Below the pieces are notes generated by a model. The model saw only the letters and a program-made list of their open reading frames with translations, was not told the DNA's origin and did not search any database. A stretch of DNA of 64,000 nucleotides, taken from the NCBI GenBank assembly GCA_965216255.1, contig OZ244148.1:4030001-4094000 (forward strand). Reading direction: 5' to 3'. Of the stretch, positions 60,963 to 64,000 are shown piece after piece (position 1 is the stretch's first letter; the number at the start of each line of letters is the position of its first letter). Origin of the DNA: G965216255 sp965216255. Its GTDB lineage: Bacteria > Bacteroidota > Rhodothermia > Rhodothermales > Bin80. The position numbers and the translations under genes were made by a program.

Positions 60963-61634
60963 TTGACCCATTGCATGCACCAGACAGCGTACCGGCCTTC
61001 GTCCTTCATGTCGCCGTTTCCGCCGGTCATCAAGAACCTGCTCATAATCAACGGGCTCATTTTCATGGCCCAGCAGGTGCCGACTATGGGAGCATGGCTC
61101 TTGGGTCTTTGCGGGCTGTGGCCTCTTGGGACGCCGCCGGGATACCCGAGTTTTCTGCCGTGGCAACTGGCCTCCTATAGCTTCCTGCACGGCGGATTCA
61201 CGCATCTGCTCTTCAATATGTTTGCCCTCTGGATGTTCGGGGCGCAAATCGAGAACACATGGGGAGCGCGCCGCTTTGCCATCTACTATTTTGCGTGCGT
61301 GATCGGTGCCGCTTTGGTGCAGCTTGCCGTTACGGCGACTACCGGCCATCTGTATCCGACGATAGGCGCATCCGGCGGCGTTTTTGGCATCCTACTGGCG
61401 TTTGGCATGCTGTTTCCCAACCAGATAATTGTGCTACTTTTTCCGCCCATACCCATGAAGGCGAAGTGGCTTGTCATTGGGTATGGGGTGCTGGAGCTGT
61501 TCTTTGCCGCCAGTGGGACGCAGCCGGGCGTTGCGAACGCCGCGCACTTGGGAGGCATGGTGTTCGGGCTGGTGTTAATATTGTATTGGCGTGGCAAGCT
61601 GCCCATCCAGCCAAGACGGCGCATGTATTTCTGA
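60963..61634 (+). CDS. Rhomboid-family intramembrane serine protease
   Basis: A 223-residue membrane protein with six hydrophobic helices. The catalytic Ser lies in TIGASGGVFGILLAFG and the His in NAAHLGGMVFGLVLI. The second-helix HGGFTHLLFNMFALWMFG is the rhomboid H-x-x-x-N region. It cleaves within membrane helices; substrates unknown. The true start may be at 60975 or 61008 (MSPFPPVIKNLL). It is followed by a second rhomboid 13 bases later, an arrangement common in Bacteroidota-related genomes. Confidence 0.92.
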   Translation: MTHCMHQTAYRPSSFMSPFPPVIKNLLIINGLIFMAQQVPTMGAWLLGLCGLWPLGTPPGYPSFLPWQLASYSFLHGGFTHLLFNMFALWMFGAQIENTWGARRFAIYYFACVIGAALVQLAVTATTGHLYPTIGASGGVFGILLAFGMLFPNQIIVLLFPPIPMKAKWLVIGYGVLELFFAASGTQPGVANAAHLGGMVFGLVLILYWRGKLPIQPRRRMYF

Positions 61635-61646
61635 GGTCACAGGGGC

Positions 61647-62516
61647 GTGGTGCGGTTTAGAATTTGGTTTGCGGCCCTGCCTAGGGTCATGCGGCTGCTC
61701 CTGGTCGCCAACGTCGCCGCCTATGCGGCGTGGGTGGTTCTGCTGTCGCACATCCCGCCTGTGGAGCAATTCGTGTGGGATCACCTTGCTTTCCACAGCC
61801 CTTGGGGGCAGTTTCTTAGAGAGCCCTGGCAACTGGTCACGTACAACTTCCTGCATCTGGGCGTGCGCGGCGCCGCATTGGGCGCCAGCAGCCTGCTGCA
61901 TGTGGGCTTCAACATGCTCTGGCTCTACTGGATTGGCCGTGATTTCGAGGAAACGCACGGCAGCGAGCGTCTACTTGCGGTGTATCTTATCGCGGGTGTC
62001 TGCGGAGCACTGCTGAGCGCCCTTGGGTACGGTCTCATGGGCACGACCGCGGTAATTCACGGCGCCTCGGCCTCCGTGCTGGGTGTCGTTACGATGGTTG
62101 CCGTGATGTATCCCTGGCGCCGCATTGGCCTCCTGTTCTTTGGCCCCGTGCGGCTGTTGCACTTGGTGCTGATATTCCTCGCCCTGGACGTGCTATTGGG
62201 CTTTGGTGGCGATACCGCTGTGCTCGCACACTTGGGAGGCGCGGCCACCGGATTCGCGCTCGTGCGCATTGAAAGCAGGGGGATGGATCTCTATTCCTGG
62301 ACGGGCGTGCTGCTACGCGGGCCTGCCCGAGGCACGCCCTCATCCGAAGGCCGTGGCATTCTGGGACGCCTGGAGAGGCGGCTCGCCGGCCGGGGCCGGG
62401 CGCCCGAGAGGGAGCGGCCCAGTGTGGACGGCATACTGGACAAGATCAGCGAACAGGGCATGGACTCCCTTACGGAGGAGGAGCTTGCCATACTGGACCA
62501 GGCGGGCCGCAGGTAA
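61647..62516 (+). CDS. Rhomboid-family protease with C-terminal cytoplasmic tail
   Basis: A 289-residue protein. The catalytic Ser is in IHGASASVLGVVTMVAVMY and the His in VLAHLGGAATGFALVRIES. LLHVGFNMLWLYWIGRDFEE is the H-x-x-x-N region. After the last helix a charged tail of about 80 residues ends with LDKISEQGMDSLTEEELAIL, a short helical motif often found at the end of this subfamily. GTG/ATG start at 61647, 13 bases after the previous rhomboid; the two are probably co-translated. ispG follows 71 bases downstream. Confidence 0.9.
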   Translation: MVRFRIWFAALPRVMRLLLVANVAAYAAWVVLLSHIPPVEQFVWDHLAFHSPWGQFLREPWQLVTYNFLHLGVRGAALGASSLLHVGFNMLWLYWIGRDFEETHGSERLLAVYLIAGVCGALLSALGYGLMGTTAVIHGASASVLGVVTMVAVMYPWRRIGLLFFGPVRLLHLVLIFLALDVLLGFGGDTAVLAHLGGAATGFALVRIESRGMDLYSWTGVLLRGPARGTPSSEGRGILGRLERRLAGRGRAPERERPSVDGILDKISEQGMDSLTEEELAILDQAGRR

Positions 62517-62586
62517 ATCCGGCCTGCCTAGCTGCCTGCGCCGCGGAATGCCAACCGATTGCCTTCCCGCGTCGTATAAGAAATTC

Positions 62587-63690
62587 ATGCTATTTACTTC
62601 ACGGATCGACGGTATGAAGCGACCCCGCCGCATTTCCAGGCCCGTACAGGTGGGCAATATCCAGATCGGAGGAGGAGCGCCCATCTCCGTGCAGTCCATG
62701 ACGGTGTCCAAGACTCATGACGTGCCGACAACGCTCGAGGAAATTCGCGGGCTTGCCGAGGCCGGGGCGGATATCGTTCGGGTGGCCGTGCCCAGGCCCG
62801 AAGACGCCGCCGCGCTTCCCGACATAGTCCAGGGCTCGACCGTACCCATTGTGGCTGATATTCATTTCAACCACACGTACGCCCTGAAGGCCATTGAAGC
62901 ACGTGTCGCGAAGGTGCGGATCAATCCCGGCAACATCGGCAAGGAAGCCTGGGAGCAGGAGGTTCTGCTGGCGGCAAAGGAAGCGGGCATTCCGATTCGT
63001 ATCGGTGTCAACTCCGGCTCGCTGGAGCGCGACATCCTGGACAAATACGGATATCCCCAGCCGGAGGCGTTACTGGCAAGCGCCATGCGTCACGTGGAGA
63101 TTTGCAGCAGGTACGGATTGGAGGATATCGTCATATCCGTCAAGCATTCGGATGTCTTCTTCATGATCCAGGCGTATCGGCTCTTGGCCGAGCGCACGGA
63201 CTTCCCGCTGCACCTGGGGGTTACCGAGTCCGGGTCCGCTACCACCGGGACCATCAAGAGCTCCATCGGTATTGGCGCCCTACTGGCCGACGGCATCGGA
63301 GACACCATCCGGGTGTCGTTATCGACCGCTTCGGTGAAGGAAGTCGAGGTGGGACATGCCATATTGAAGTCGCTGCGCCTTGGGCGCCCAGGCGTCAACA
63401 TTATCGCCTGCCCAACGTGCGGCCGGCTCACGGGAGACCTGTTCTCGATTGTCGAGGAAGTGGAAGCGGCCGTGAATGCACGCAAGTTTGACAAGGACCT
63501 GACCGTTGCCCTGATGGGATGCGCTGTCAATGGGCCCGGTGAGGCGCAGGGTGCGGATCTTGGCATTTCCCTGGGTCGCGGGCGGGCCCACATCTTCAAG
63601 CGTGGCAAGATCGTTGGGACGACGCCGGAGGCCGATATCGTGGCTACGGTCCTTCATGCCATAGAGACATGGGACGAAGCGGAAGCGTAG
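62587..63690 (+). CDS. ispG: 4-hydroxy-3-methylbut-2-enyl diphosphate synthase
   Basis: A 367-residue iron-sulfur enzyme of the MEP pathway (MEcPP to HMBPP). The TIM-barrel half includes QVGNIQIGGGAPISVQSMTV, VPIVADIHFNHTYALKAIE and RINPGNIGKEAW. The C-terminal Fe4S4 ligands are Cys in IIACPTCGRLTGD and in LMGCAVNGPGEAQGADLG, with the conserved Glu following. It has the short, single-barrel form rather than the long Bacteroides/plant type with an insertion. ATG 62587 or 62614 (MKRPRRISRPVQ) are both possible. ispE is also in this window but 42 kb away. Confidence 0.95.
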   Translation: MLFTSRIDGMKRPRRISRPVQVGNIQIGGGAPISVQSMTVSKTHDVPTTLEEIRGLAEAGADIVRVAVPRPEDAAALPDIVQGSTVPIVADIHFNHTYALKAIEARVAKVRINPGNIGKEAWEQEVLLAAKEAGIPIRIGVNSGSLERDILDKYGYPQPEALLASAMRHVEICSRYGLEDIVISVKHSDVFFMIQAYRLLAERTDFPLHLGVTESGSATTGTIKSSIGIGALLADGIGDTIRVSLSTASVKEVEVGHAILKSLRLGRPGVNIIACPTCGRLTGDLFSIVEEVEAAVNARKFDKDLTVALMGCAVNGPGEAQGADLGISLGRGRAHIFKRGKIVGTTPEADIVATVLHAIETWDEAEA

Positions 63691-63693
63691 CGT

Positions 63694-64000
63694 TTACCGT
63701 AGGGCTGCAATCATTTCCGCCTTCCAGCGCTGGATTGCGTCGCTGAATTCCTCTGCCAGCGCCGCACTCTGAGGTAGAACCCCTCCCGCCCTTTCACGAC
63801 GTCTTCTGACCGAATCACCGTGATGCGGCCTACATGGGCCTCTCGCCCAGATCGTGCCCTTCCTTCGACAATGGGCCGCATGGAATGGCCGGGCAGGTGT
63901 GCCGGAGCCTCCACGCCGGCATTGTACAGCATGGTGGGCACAAGATTCACGGTGCCTACCAGATCATGCGCGAACGACGGCGGTGCAATCTTTCCCGGCC
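63694..64000 (-). pseudogene. Sulfatase, C-terminal part, frameshifted (5' end outside window)
   Basis: Entering from the right edge on the minus strand, the frame reads PSFAHDLVGTVNLVPTMLYN, then HLPGHSMRPIVEGRARSGRE and GRITVIRSEDVVKGREGFYL, the typical post-catalytic region of type I sulfatases. It then drifts into RVRRWQRNSATQ and stops at 63711. The natural C-terminus (SAALAEEFSDAIQRWKAEMI, AALR) lies in another frame down to a TAA at 63694-63696. So there is an indel, and the domain that normally lies between these parts seems to be missing. The catalytic Cys/Ser region is outside the window. Confidence 0.65.

Overview
The window reads as chromosomal DNA of a fairly GC-rich Bacteroidota-like bacterium, most plausibly Rhodothermota/Rhodothermales. 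The main clue is a giant secreted protease ending in a type IX secretion (T9SS type A) sorting domain. Supporting clues are short peptide plus six-bladed-propeller lipoprotein modules, tandem rhomboids beside ispG, and weak Shine-Dalgarno use in many genes. The assignment is inference from gene content; no marker phylogeny was possible.

Layout. 1-2263: a partial unknown gene, a decayed serine hydrolase, tRNA-Leu(GAG), and a tRNA-Lys(UUU) gene split in its anticodon loop by a 413-nt group I intron. 2338-6200: a pyrophosphatase-like gene coupled to aspS, and a POT peptide transporter. 6262-7059: a broken DUF4338/DruA-like gene. 7289-19557 (minus): an exopolysaccharide operon in the order SLBB export protein, Wzz, polymerase/ligase, FkbM methyltransferase, flippase and three glycosyltransferases, interrupted by a frameshifted TnpB element. 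19603-20466: ispE.

20.8-41.4 kb is an accessory island. It holds two near-identical oriT-mobC-mobA blocks in direct repeat (about 23.28-25.3 and 37.87-39.9 kb). Between them lie a Zn-ribbon protein, a membrane-anchored protein, a truncated DNA adenine methylase, a GHKL ATPase fused to a likely PD-(D/E)xK domain together with a DNA methyltransferase (a MORC-type restriction-modification candidate), a tyrosine recombinase split by an antisense group II intron, relics of Tn3, IS21 and IS256, and a peptide/propeller/thioredoxin-like operon. Two toxin-antitoxin pairs and a dispersed repeat family lie in or next to the island. Recombination between the direct repeats would release a circle of about 14.6 kb with its own oriT and relaxase.

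41.4-56.5 kb is a surface-protein and insertion-rich zone: a second peptide/propeller module, a truncated Sel1-repeat protein, a remnant group II intron, the subtilase-LRR-T9SS protein, an IS1634-type transposase split by a sense-oriented group II intron with precise reading-frame restoration on splicing, and an usher-like barrel gene cut by another IS.

56.5-64 kb returns to core genes: sbcD, a class A penicillin-binding protein, lpxH-like, two rhomboids, ispG and a decayed sulfatase. The two most notable features are the intron load (one group I, three group II in 64 kb) and the mobilizable island carrying the GHKL-nuclease/methyltransferase pair.
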